A stretch of DNA of 64,000 bases, taken from an uncultured Bacteroides sp. GTDB lineage: Bacteria > Bacteroidota > Bacteroidia > Bacteroidales > Bacteroidaceae. Where the stretch lies: assembly GCA_900755095.1 (NCBI GenBank), contig CAAEFE010000098.1, positions 1 through 64,000 on the forward strand, read 5' to 3'. A model generated the notes under the pieces. It was not told where the DNA came from and searched no databases. It was given only the letters and a program-made list of their open reading frames with translations. Position numbers and translations under genes: made by a program. Position 1 is the first letter of the stretch, and the number at the start of each line of letters is the position of its first letter. Below are positions 37,401 to 44,083 of this stretch, in pieces.

Positions 37401-38518
37401 ATATACACGTATCTCTGGAGGTGACCGAGGGGGATGAAAGCAATGTATTCCGTATCCGTACAGTGAATGACGGAGTGATTATCCCTCGTGAGATGAGGGA
37501 AGAAATATTCCAGCCTTTTGTCCGTTTCAACGAGAGAGAAGACGGAAAAGTGACCACCGGAACGGGTATCGGACTGGCTCTTTCACGCTCATTGGCCGAA
37601 CTGCATCAAGGAACGCTGGCTATGGGGGAAGAAGAAAATAGTAATACCTTCTGCCTGACATTGCCTATCGTTCAGGATATGACAATTACTTTGACTCCGG
37701 AAACAAAAGCGGAACCGGAACCTGTAAGTGAGGTTCCGGTGGAAGTGGAACAAGGAGAAAAAAAAGACAATCGCCCTACAGTACTGGTAGTGGAGGATAA
37801 TCCGGATATGCGAGCCTTTGTTGTCCGCCAGTTGTCGAAAGAATATGCCGTACTGTCGGCAGTCAATGGGGCGGAAGCCTTGAAAATGTTGGATGGCAAT
37901 TATGTGAATTTGGTAGTGAGTGATGTAGTCATGCCTGTGATGGATGGCTTTGAACTCTGTAAGACGATTAAATCGGACTTGAATTATAGTCATATCCCTG
38001 TTATTCTGCTGACTGCGAAAACGAACATCCAGTCTAAGATAGAAGGCATGGAGCTGGGCGCAGATGCCTATATCGAGAAGCCTTTCTCTGTCGAATACTT
38101 ACAAGCTTGTGCCTCTAACCTCATTCAGAACAGAGAAAAACTACGCCGGACTTTTGCGCAGTCACCTTTTGTGGCAGCCAACACCATGGCATTGACCAAG
38201 GCCGACGAAGACTTTATCAAGAGACTGAATGAAGTAATTTTGGCTAATCTTAATAATCCGGAGTTCAGCATGGATGATATAGCGGACAGTCTGAATATGA
38301 GTCGTTCTAACTTCTATCGTAAGATAAAGGGAGTACTGGATTTGAGCCCGAATGAGTATCTTCGTTTGGAACGCTTGAAAAAGGCTGCCCAGTTGCTGAA
38401 AGAAGGAGAAGGGCGAGTAACTGAAATCTGCTATATGGTAGGATTCAACTCTCCGTCCTATTTTGCCAAATGTTTTCAGAAGCAGTTTGGAGTGTTGCCG
38501 AAGGACTTTGTGGATTGA
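34496..38518 (+). CDS. Hybrid two-component system sensor/regulator (HTCS)
   Basis: A single 1340-residue protein senses a glycan in the periplasm and activates transcription. In order: signal peptide (MKKALVLLVSFICYQIVCHA), two-component propeller repeats to about residue 700 (e.g. LSQNTVNAILQDKQGFMWFG), a Y_Y_Y domain, one membrane helix near residue 800 (IWAYCVYVLLIIGCSLYAVW), HisKA with the phospho-His in VAHEIRTPLTL near 844, HATPase, a receiver with Asp in VVSDVVMPVMDG near 1143, and a C-terminal AraC-type HTH. The ATG at 34496 begins the signal peptide; the frame from 34457 does not. TAATTTTG at 34442-34449 is a possible -7. As first gene of the cluster it probably controls the genes that follow. 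Confidence 0.95.
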   Translation: MKKALVLLVSFICYQIVCHAQVMDEHYYFKNLSVQNGLSQNTVNAILQDKQGFMWFGTKDGLNRYDGLSFRQFKHDGRSQRSIGNNFITALYEDAEGNIWVGTDVGLYIYYPENDSFRHFEELSAEETKIEHTVTAIVGDDQRCVWIAVESQGLFCYDLEKEKLQNFTLKNFPFISTNVQSFVFDNSGTLWIGCYGDGLFYSKDRLKTLQPYISPVDNKETFENDVVTTLVKGAYNCLYIGSLRGGAKELNLTSNKLHDLLSVDENEEPVLCRNLLVASDNELWIGAESGIYIYNLRMGKYVHLRSSINDPYSLSDNAVYSLCKDREGGIWIGSYFGGVNYYPRFYTYFEKYYPKGTDNGLHGKRVREFCQDNQGILWIGTEDGGLNRFDPKTKTFSFFTPSNAFTNVHGLCLIGDHLWVGTFAKGVKVIDTRTGAIVKTYQKTDSPRSLIDNSVFSICQTTTGDIYLGTLFGLLRYNKQTDDFDRIPELNGKFVYDIKEDSGSNLWLATYANGAYCYNVNEKKWTNYLHDENNPRSLPYDKVLSIFEDSHRQIWLTTQGGGFCKFHPETETFTSYDSRNGLPNDVVYQIVEDKEGLMWLTTNNGLVSFQPATGAMKVYTTANGLLGEQFNYRSSFETEDGTIYLGSIDGFVAFNPKNFSENKSLPSIVITDFLLFGKEVYPGDPSSPLKKSINFLDELVLQPDQNSFSFRVAALDFQAPRMNQIMYKLDGFDDEWLPVGESPVVSYSNLWYGNYTFRVKASNSDGVWNENEVSLIVRILPPFYLTIWAYCVYVLLIIGCSLYAVWYFKQRSNYKHRRQMEKFEQEKEREIYHAKIDFFTNVAHEIRTPLTLIKGPLENIILKKKVDAETREDLNIMKQNTERLLNLTNQLLDFRKTESQGFRLNFAKCNITEVLKETHLRFTSLAKQKGLEFTLQLPETDFYAHVNQEAFTKIISNLLNNAVKYSEHYIHVSLEVTEGDESNVFRIRTVNDGVIIPREMREEIFQPFVRFNEREDGKVTTGTGIGLALSRSLAELHQGTLAMGEEENSNTFCLTLPIVQDMTITLTPETKAEPEPVSEVPVEVEQGEKKDNRPTVLVVEDNPDMRAFVVRQLSKEYAVLSAVNGAEALKMLDGNYVNLVVSDVVMPVMDGFELCKTIKSDLNYSHIPVILLTAKTNIQSKIEGMELGADAYIEKPFSVEYLQACASNLIQNREKLRRTFAQSPFVAANTMALTKADEDFIKRLNEVILANLNNPEFSMDDIADSLNMSRSNFYRKIKGVLDLSPNEYLRLERLKKAAQLLKEGEGRVTEICYMVGFNSPSYFAKCFQKQFGVLPKDFVD

Positions 38519-38579
38519 ATAATCAGTTAGCCTTGATACGGAAACTGAAATAAAATACGAGAATTTAATAAATTAAATA

Positions 38580-39872
38580 ATGAAAGATACACCTATTAGT
38601 AGACGAGATTTTCTGAAAAATATGGGAATAGCCGGGGCTGGAGCATTTCTTGCAGCGAGTCCCTGGCTTTCTGCATTTTCGGAGGTGACGAACACGTCTA
38701 GTGAAAAATGCCGTCTGGCAATTATCGGTCCCGGTTCGAGAGGGCGATTTTTAATGAGTTTCCTTGTGAAAAATCCGAAGGTGGATATTGTAGCGTTGTG
38801 CGATATTTATCAGCCTTCGATTGATGAGGCTTTGAAACTTGCCCTTAAGGCAAAAGTATACGGTAACTATAAGGAGGTGTTGGAAGATAAGAATATAGAT
38901 GCCGTCCTTGTGGCAACTCCTCTTAGTGCTCACTATAAAATAGTGATGGATGCTTTTGATGCCGGGAAACATGTATTCTGCGAAAAGTCAATCGGTTATA
39001 CGATGGAAGAGTGTTACCATATATATCAAAAGCATCGCAGCACCGGAAAAATTTTCTTCACCGGACAGCAACGTCTCTTTGATCCGCGCTATATCAAGGC
39101 GATGGAAATGATCCATGCGGGTACGTTCGGCGAAATCAACGGAATTCATACTTTCTGGAACCGGAATGGCGACTGGAGACGTTCTGTTCCTTCACCAAGT
39201 TTGGAGCGTCTGATAAACTGGCGTCTCTATAAGGAATTCTCGAAGGGATTAATGACGGAACTTGCCTGCCATCAGCTTCAGATAGGTAGCTGGGCATTGC
39301 AAAAACTTCCTGAGAAGGTAATGGGGCACGGAGCCATCACTTATTGGAAGGACGGACGTGAAGTATATGATAATGTAAGTTGTATATATGTATTCGATGA
39401 TGGCGTGAAGATGACATTCGATTCCATTATTTCCAATAAGTTCTATGGTCTGGAAGAGCAGATTATGGGTAATCTCGGAACGGTGGAACCGGAAAAGGGA
39501 CGATACTACTTTGAAAGTGTGGCTCCTGCACCGGCATTCCTGCAGTTGGTCAATGACTGGGAGAACAAAATGTTTGATTCACTGCCTTTTGCAGGTACAA
39601 GCTGGGCACCGGAAACTGCCAATGCGAATACAGGAGAGTTTATTTTGGGCGAACGTCCGAAAGGTGACGGTACTTCCTTGTTGCTGGAAGCATTCGTAGA
39701 GGCTGTGATAACACAAAAACAACCGGAAAGAATTGCCGAAGAAGGCTACTATGCTAGTATGCTCTGTCTGTTGGGCCACCAGGCTATGGAGGAAGAAAAA
39801 ACGCTTTACTTTCCTGATGAATACAAAATTGACTATCTGAACCATCAATCCAAAACACTCGAAACAGTATGA
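38580..39872 (+). CDS. Gfo/Idh/MocA family oxidoreductase with twin-arginine-type leader
   Basis: NAD(P)-linked sugar oxidoreductase. The leader ISRRDFLKNMGIAGAGAFLA is of twin-arginine type, so it is probably exported folded with its cofactor. The Rossmann part starts RLAIIGPGSRGRFLMSFLV and has VALCDIYQPS. The usual EKP motif is present as GKHVFCEKSIGYTMEE, with the catalytic Lys kept and Pro changed to Ser. The C-terminal alpha/beta domain is complete. In Bacteroides, pairs of such enzymes next to DUF1080 proteins oxidise the C3 hydroxyl of glycosides, so that the 3-keto product can be cleaved by elimination. The specific substrate here is not known. Its stop overlaps the next start by 4 bp. 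Confidence 0.85.
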   Translation: MKDTPISRRDFLKNMGIAGAGAFLAASPWLSAFSEVTNTSSEKCRLAIIGPGSRGRFLMSFLVKNPKVDIVALCDIYQPSIDEALKLALKAKVYGNYKEVLEDKNIDAVLVATPLSAHYKIVMDAFDAGKHVFCEKSIGYTMEECYHIYQKHRSTGKIFFTGQQRLFDPRYIKAMEMIHAGTFGEINGIHTFWNRNGDWRRSVPSPSLERLINWRLYKEFSKGLMTELACHQLQIGSWALQKLPEKVMGHGAITYWKDGREVYDNVSCIYVFDDGVKMTFDSIISNKFYGLEEQIMGNLGTVEPEKGRYYFESVAPAPAFLQLVNDWENKMFDSLPFAGTSWAPETANANTGEFILGERPKGDGTSLLLEAFVEAVITQKQPERIAEEGYYASMLCLLGHQAMEEEKTLYFPDEYKIDYLNHQSKTLETV

Positions 39873-40117
39873 AAGATACAGTCCTGACCGCACGACGGAA
39901 GAAAATAGAAATAATCACTTTACTTGTATGTTTTGTGCTTGCCAATCTGGTGAATCTTTATGCAATCATCACATATCACAGATCCATGATGGAGATGATC
40001 ACCTCTATTTTCTATATAATCATTTTTGCTTTTGTACTCTATGCCGCATGGGCGCTTCTGCGCCTCCTTTTCTATGGAGTGAAAGCGCTATTCACAAAGA
40101 AGAGAAACAGGCTGTGA
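39869..40117 (+). CDS. Small two-helix membrane protein
   Basis: Protein of 82 residues with a basic start (TARRKKIEI), two hydrophobic helices (about residues 14-36 and 45-70) and a basic end (TKKRNRL). It overlaps the preceding oxidoreductase gene by 4 bp and lies 46 bp before the second one, so it is translated within the operon. It may anchor the oxidoreductase system or serve as an electron-transfer partner in the membrane, but nothing in the sequence (no Cys or His cluster) shows this. Family not recognised. Confidence 0.7.
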   Translation: MKDTVLTARRKKIEIITLLVCFVLANLVNLYAIITYHRSMMEMITSIFYIIIFAFVLYAAWALLRLLFYGVKALFTKKRNRL

Positions 40118-40163
40118 GAACAGACCTGAACGAATATACTTAATCAATATCAATGAATAATTT

Positions 40164-41582
40164 ATGACAACACGAAGAGATTTTCTAAAGACAATGTCAC
40201 TGGCCTCTGCCGGATTAGCACTGGGATCCGGTGAACTGCTGAATGCTCAAACTATTTCATCGAAAAAAGGAAGAAATGAAAAGGTAAAAATAGCCTATAT
40301 TGGCATTGGAAACCGTGGAGAGCAAATTATACAGGATTTTGCACGTACGGGTATGGTAGAGGTTGTGGCTCTGTGTGATGTAGACATGGGAGCTAAACAT
40401 ACACGAAAGGTGATGGGCATGTATCCTAAAGCGAAACAGTTCAGAGACTTCCGCCAGATGTTTGACAAGGCTGGTAACGAGTTTGATGCTGTAGCAATTG
40501 CTACTCCTGATCACTCTCACTTCCCTATCAGTATGCTGGCTCTGGCTTCCGGCAAACACGTGTATGTGGAAAAACCGCTGGCCCGTACTTTCTATGAGGC
40601 GGAACTGTTGATGCAGGCTGCCCTTAAACGTCCGAACCTGGCTACTCAGGTGGGAAATCAGGGACACTCGGAAGCAAATTACTTCCAATTTAAAGCTTGG
40701 ATGGATGCAGGGATCATCAAGGATGTGACAGCTGTTACTGCTCACATGAATAATCCGCGTCGCTGGCATAAGTGGGATACGAACATTTATAAACTACCTT
40801 CAGGCCAGCAACTCCCGAAGGATTTGGATTGGAATACCTGGCTGGGAGCTGTTCCTTATCATGAATATTGCAATAAGTATGATCAAGGTGAATGGCGTTG
40901 CTGGTATGACTTCGGTATGGGAGCTTTGGGCGACTGGGGAGCACATATATTGGATACTGTTCACGAGTTTCTTGAACTAGGCTTGCCTTACGAAGTGACT
41001 CTGACACATCAGGAAGGACACAATGATTACTTTTTCCCATATTCTTCTACGATTCTTTTCCGTTTCCCGCAGCGCAAAGGAATGCCACCGGTAGATGTCA
41101 CTTGGTATGACGGTCTGGATAATCTTCCTCCTATTCCTGCAGGTTACGGTGTTTCCGGACTGGATCCGAACATTCCCAAGACTAATCAGGGCGATGTTCC
41201 TCCTGCCAAACTGAATCCGGGAAAGATTATTTATTCAAAGGAACTGACTTTCAAGGGTGGTAGTCACGGAAGTACTTTGTCTATCATTCCAGAAGAAAAG
41301 GCAAAGGAAATGGCAGATAAGTTGCCGAAAGTGCCTAAAAGTCCGTCCAATCACTTCGAGAATTTCTTGCTGGCATGTAATGGCATTGAAAAGACGCGTT
41401 CACCGTTCGAGATTAACGGTGTCTTGAGTCAGGTATTCTCACTGGGAGTAATGGCACAACGTCTCAATACCCAGTTATTCTTCGATCCCCGCACGAAGCA
41501 GATTACCAATAATGAATTTGCTAATTCAATGTTGGCCGGACTTCCGCCGCGTAAAGGCTGGGATGAGTTTTATAAGTTGTAA
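40164..41582 (+). CDS. Second Gfo/Idh/MocA family oxidoreductase with twin-arginine-type leader
   Basis: The 472-residue paralogue has leader TTRRDFLKTMSLASAGLALG, Rossmann start VKIAYIGIGNRGEQIIQDFA, VALCDVD, and the full catalytic EKP (KHVYVEKPLARTFYEAELL). Its C-terminal domain is of the longer, periplasmic type, with GALGDWGAHILDTVHEFLEL carrying the conserved His, and Trp/Tyr-rich loops (RRWHKWDTNIYKLP). It differs clearly from the first enzyme of the cluster, so the two may act in opposite directions or on different sugars. It is followed by the DUF1080 gene after 56 bp. Confidence 0.87.
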   Translation: MTTRRDFLKTMSLASAGLALGSGELLNAQTISSKKGRNEKVKIAYIGIGNRGEQIIQDFARTGMVEVVALCDVDMGAKHTRKVMGMYPKAKQFRDFRQMFDKAGNEFDAVAIATPDHSHFPISMLALASGKHVYVEKPLARTFYEAELLMQAALKRPNLATQVGNQGHSEANYFQFKAWMDAGIIKDVTAVTAHMNNPRRWHKWDTNIYKLPSGQQLPKDLDWNTWLGAVPYHEYCNKYDQGEWRCWYDFGMGALGDWGAHILDTVHEFLELGLPYEVTLTHQEGHNDYFFPYSSTILFRFPQRKGMPPVDVTWYDGLDNLPPIPAGYGVSGLDPNIPKTNQGDVPPAKLNPGKIIYSKELTFKGGSHGSTLSIIPEEKAKEMADKLPKVPKSPSNHFENFLLACNGIEKTRSPFEINGVLSQVFSLGVMAQRLNTQLFFDPRTKQITNNEFANSMLAGLPPRKGWDEFYKL

Positions 41583-41638
41583 AGACCGGTAGGAAATATA
41601 AAACAGAATAAAGTTTGATTATAATAACAATATAAGTA

Positions 41639-42988
41639 ATGAAGAAAAATATCGTATTGACTTTACTTTTGTTCTGTGCCGCTTCTTTGTCAGCACAGAA
41701 TTGGGAACCGCTTTTCAATGGTAAAAACCTGAAAGGATGGAAAAAACTGAACGGCAAGGCTGAGTATAAAATCGTAGACGATGCCATTGTAGGTGTATCA
41801 AAAATGGGAACTCCTAATACCTTCCTGGCAACCACCAAGAATTACGGAGATTTTATCCTTGAGTTTGACTTTAAGGTTGATGATGGCTTGAATTCAGGAG
41901 TACAGATTCGCAGTGAAAGCAAAAAAGAATATAACAAGGGCCGTGTACACGGTTATCAGTTCGAGATTGATCCCTCCAAACGTGCCTGGTCGGGTGGTAT
42001 CTATGACGAAGCTCGCAGAAACTGGATTTATTCTTTGAACTGGAATCCTTCGGCACGTACGGCTTTCAAGAACAATGCATGGAATAAGGCCCGTATCGAA
42101 GCGATAGGCAACTCTATCCGTACATGGATCAACGGAGTGGCTTGTGCTAATATCTGGGACGATATGACTCCTGTCGGATTTATCGCTTTGCAGGTACACG
42201 CTATCGGCAACGCTGCTGACGAAGGCAAGACAGTAAGCTGGAAGAATATCCGTATCTGTACGACAGACGTAGAACGTTACCAGACACCGGAATCTCAGGC
42301 TGCACCGGAAAGAAATCTGATTATCAACACTCTTTCTCCGCGTGAGAAAAAAGAAGGTTGGGCTTTGTTGTGGGATGGTAAGACTAACGAAGGCTGGAGA
42401 GGAGCGAAGCTTTCTACTTTCCCTGCCAAAGGCTGGAAGATGGAAGACGGCATCCTTAAGGTTATGAAGAGTGGCGGTGCCGAATCTGCCAATGGCGGTG
42501 ACATCGTAACTACCCGTACTTATAAGGACTTTATCCTGACTGTAGATTTCAAGATCACTGAAGGTGCAAACAGCGGAATCAAGTATTTTGTTAATCCTGA
42601 AATGAATAAGGGTGCCGGTTCTGCTATCGGTTGCGAGTTTCAGATTCTGGACGATGACAAGCATCCGGATGCTAAACTTGGTGTGAAAGGCAACAGACAA
42701 TTGGGTTCATTGTATGACCTGATTCCGGCTCCTAAGAATAAACCTTTCCATAAGAAAGAGTTCAATACTGCTATGATCATCGTCAAAGGCAACCATGTAG
42801 AGCACTGGCTGAATGGAGAGAAACTGATTGAGTATGACCGTAACAATGAAATGTGGAATGCACTGGTAGCTTATAGCAAGTATAAGAACTGGCCTAACTT
42901 TGGAAATATTATTGAAGGTAACATCCTTCTGCAAGACCACGGAGATGAAGTATGGTTCAAGAACGTGAAGATTAAAGAATTGAAATAA
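41639..42988 (+). CDS. DUF1080 protein (3-keto-disaccharide hydrolase type), two tandem domains
   Basis: Secreted protein of 449 residues with a Sec signal ([20 protein letters not shown]). It contains two concanavalin-like DUF1080 domains. Domain 1 (about residues 22-205) has [16 protein letters not shown] and [15 protein letters not shown]. Domain 2 (about 235-449) has [14 protein letters not shown] and [15 protein letters not shown]. The G-x-NSG-[VI] motif appears in both. Members of this family cleave 3-keto glycosides made by Gfo/Idh/MocA enzymes. The three genes together look like one oxidise-then-cleave pathway. A terminator follows at once, so this ends the first transcript of the cluster. 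Confidence 0.88.
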   Translation: MKKNIVLTLLLFCAASLSAQNWEPLFNGKNLKGWKKLNGKAEYKIVDDAIVGVSKMGTPNTFLATTKNYGDFILEFDFKVDDGLNSGVQIRSESKKEYNKGRVHGYQFEIDPSKRAWSGGIYDEARRNWIYSLNWNPSARTAFKNNAWNKARIEAIGNSIRTWINGVACANIWDDMTPVGFIALQVHAIGNAADEGKTVSWKNIRICTTDVERYQTPESQAAPERNLIINTLSPREKKEGWALLWDGKTNEGWRGAKLSTFPAKGWKMEDGILKVMKSGGAESANGGDIVTTRTYKDFILTVDFKITEGANSGIKYFVNPEMNKGAGSAIGCEFQILDDDKHPDAKLGVKGNRQLGSLYDLIPAPKNKPFHKKEFNTAMIIVKGNHVEHWLNGEKLIEYDRNNEMWNALVAYSKYKNWPNFGNIIEGNILLQDHGDEVWFKNVKIKELK

Positions 42989-43004
42989 GAATATATTGTA
43001 GAAG

Positions 43005-43070
43005 AGGAGTTGTGCCGGAAATCTCATTTTGTTGATGAATGCTGCTTCGAGCACAGCTCCTTTCTTTTTT
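43005..43070 (+). terminator. Terminator between the DUF1080 gene and apbE
   Basis: AGGAGTTGTGC (43005-43015) pairs with GCACAGCTCCT (43051-43061) with one G-T pair. The T-rich run TTTCTTTTTT follows. The 35-nt loop is long for an intrinsic terminator. Confidence 0.6.
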
Positions 43071-43075
43071 GATAG

Positions 43076-43936
43076 ATGAAGACTGCCATTCAACATTTGT
43101 ACAGACCATCCCATGAGGGCGACGGATTACTTTACGTCTGGTTCCCGTCTATGCATACACGCGTAGATATTCTTTTGTGCAGTCAGAAATCAGAAGAAGA
43201 ACTGCTGTCTGTTGCTGAACGTATTCATGAAGCTTTAAGCTGCCTGGAGAAGACAGCCAACTATTATGATCCTGCCAGCGAACTGGCTGTCGTCAACCGG
43301 ACCGCTTCTGTATCTCCGGTAGTTCTTAGCAGTCAACTTTATGCAATGGTTGATCTGTGTCTGGAATATCACGAGAAAACATCGGGATGCTTCGATGTGA
43401 CAGTTCATTCGGAGAATTATAATCAGGATACTATTCATTCGGTATGTTTGTCGGCAGAAGAACAAAGTATTTTTTACCGGCAACCGGGGATAACGATCAA
43501 CCTTTCAGGATTTCTGAAAGGATATGCCTTGGAGACAATCAGAGACATATTGCACTCCTGTTCTATAGAAAATGCGTTGATCAATATGGGAAACAGTTCT
43601 GTACTTGCTTTAGGCAACCATCCGGCCGGAACGGGATGGAAAGTTAACTTTGGCAACCAGTCGGAGACGGAAAAGACCGGGGAGTCTCAAAGTATACTCC
43701 TTTATAATGAATGCCTCACTACTTCCGGAAACGAGTCGGAGGGGCGCAGGCATATTATTTCTCCTCAAAATGGCAACTTTGTTGAAGGTCTCAGGCAGAT
43801 AGCGGTTGTAACAAAGAACGGGGCTGTCGGAGAGATACTGTCTACCGCTCTGTTTGCCGCCGGTCCGGAACAGCGTGAAACGTTGCTTGCCAGTCTCCGC
43901 CCTTTACTTGTCAATCACTTCCTGATTGGTTATTAA
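43076..43936 (+). CDS. ApbE-like FAD:protein FMN transferase, atypical
   Basis: ApbE enzymes attach FMN to Thr/Ser of flavoproteins. The 286-residue protein has the family's outline: a start around MHTRVDILLC, LEKTANYYDPASELAVVNR, SGCFDVTV, then ITINLSGFLKGYALETI for the usual DxGGxxKGYxxD, and ALINMGNSSVLALG for the INxGG step. It lacks a signal peptide or lipobox, whereas most ApbE proteins are periplasmic. The metal-site Asp in the late AD-x-L-x-TAL segment is replaced by Glu (VGEILSTALFAAG). It may thus be a cytoplasmic or altered-function member. It could be co-transcribed with the GH genes, but terminator-like sequences flank it on both sides. Confidence 0.75.
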   Translation: MKTAIQHLYRPSHEGDGLLYVWFPSMHTRVDILLCSQKSEEELLSVAERIHEALSCLEKTANYYDPASELAVVNRTASVSPVVLSSQLYAMVDLCLEYHEKTSGCFDVTVHSENYNQDTIHSVCLSAEEQSIFYRQPGITINLSGFLKGYALETIRDILHSCSIENALINMGNSSVLALGNHPAGTGWKVNFGNQSETEKTGESQSILLYNECLTTSGNESEGRRHIISPQNGNFVEGLRQIAVVTKNGAVGEILSTALFAAGPEQRETLLASLRPLLVNHFLIGY

Positions 43937-44083
43937 TCGACCGCATTATTTCTTCTTTCTGGCGATAAAACACGTCTGGAATGGTCTTTTGACCATATTA
44001 TTCCATTTATCGGTCTATTTCTTTTATTACTTCTGTTGATTTTTGGTTTTCTTTGTAGCGTCGATTATCAATCTAACTTTTAT

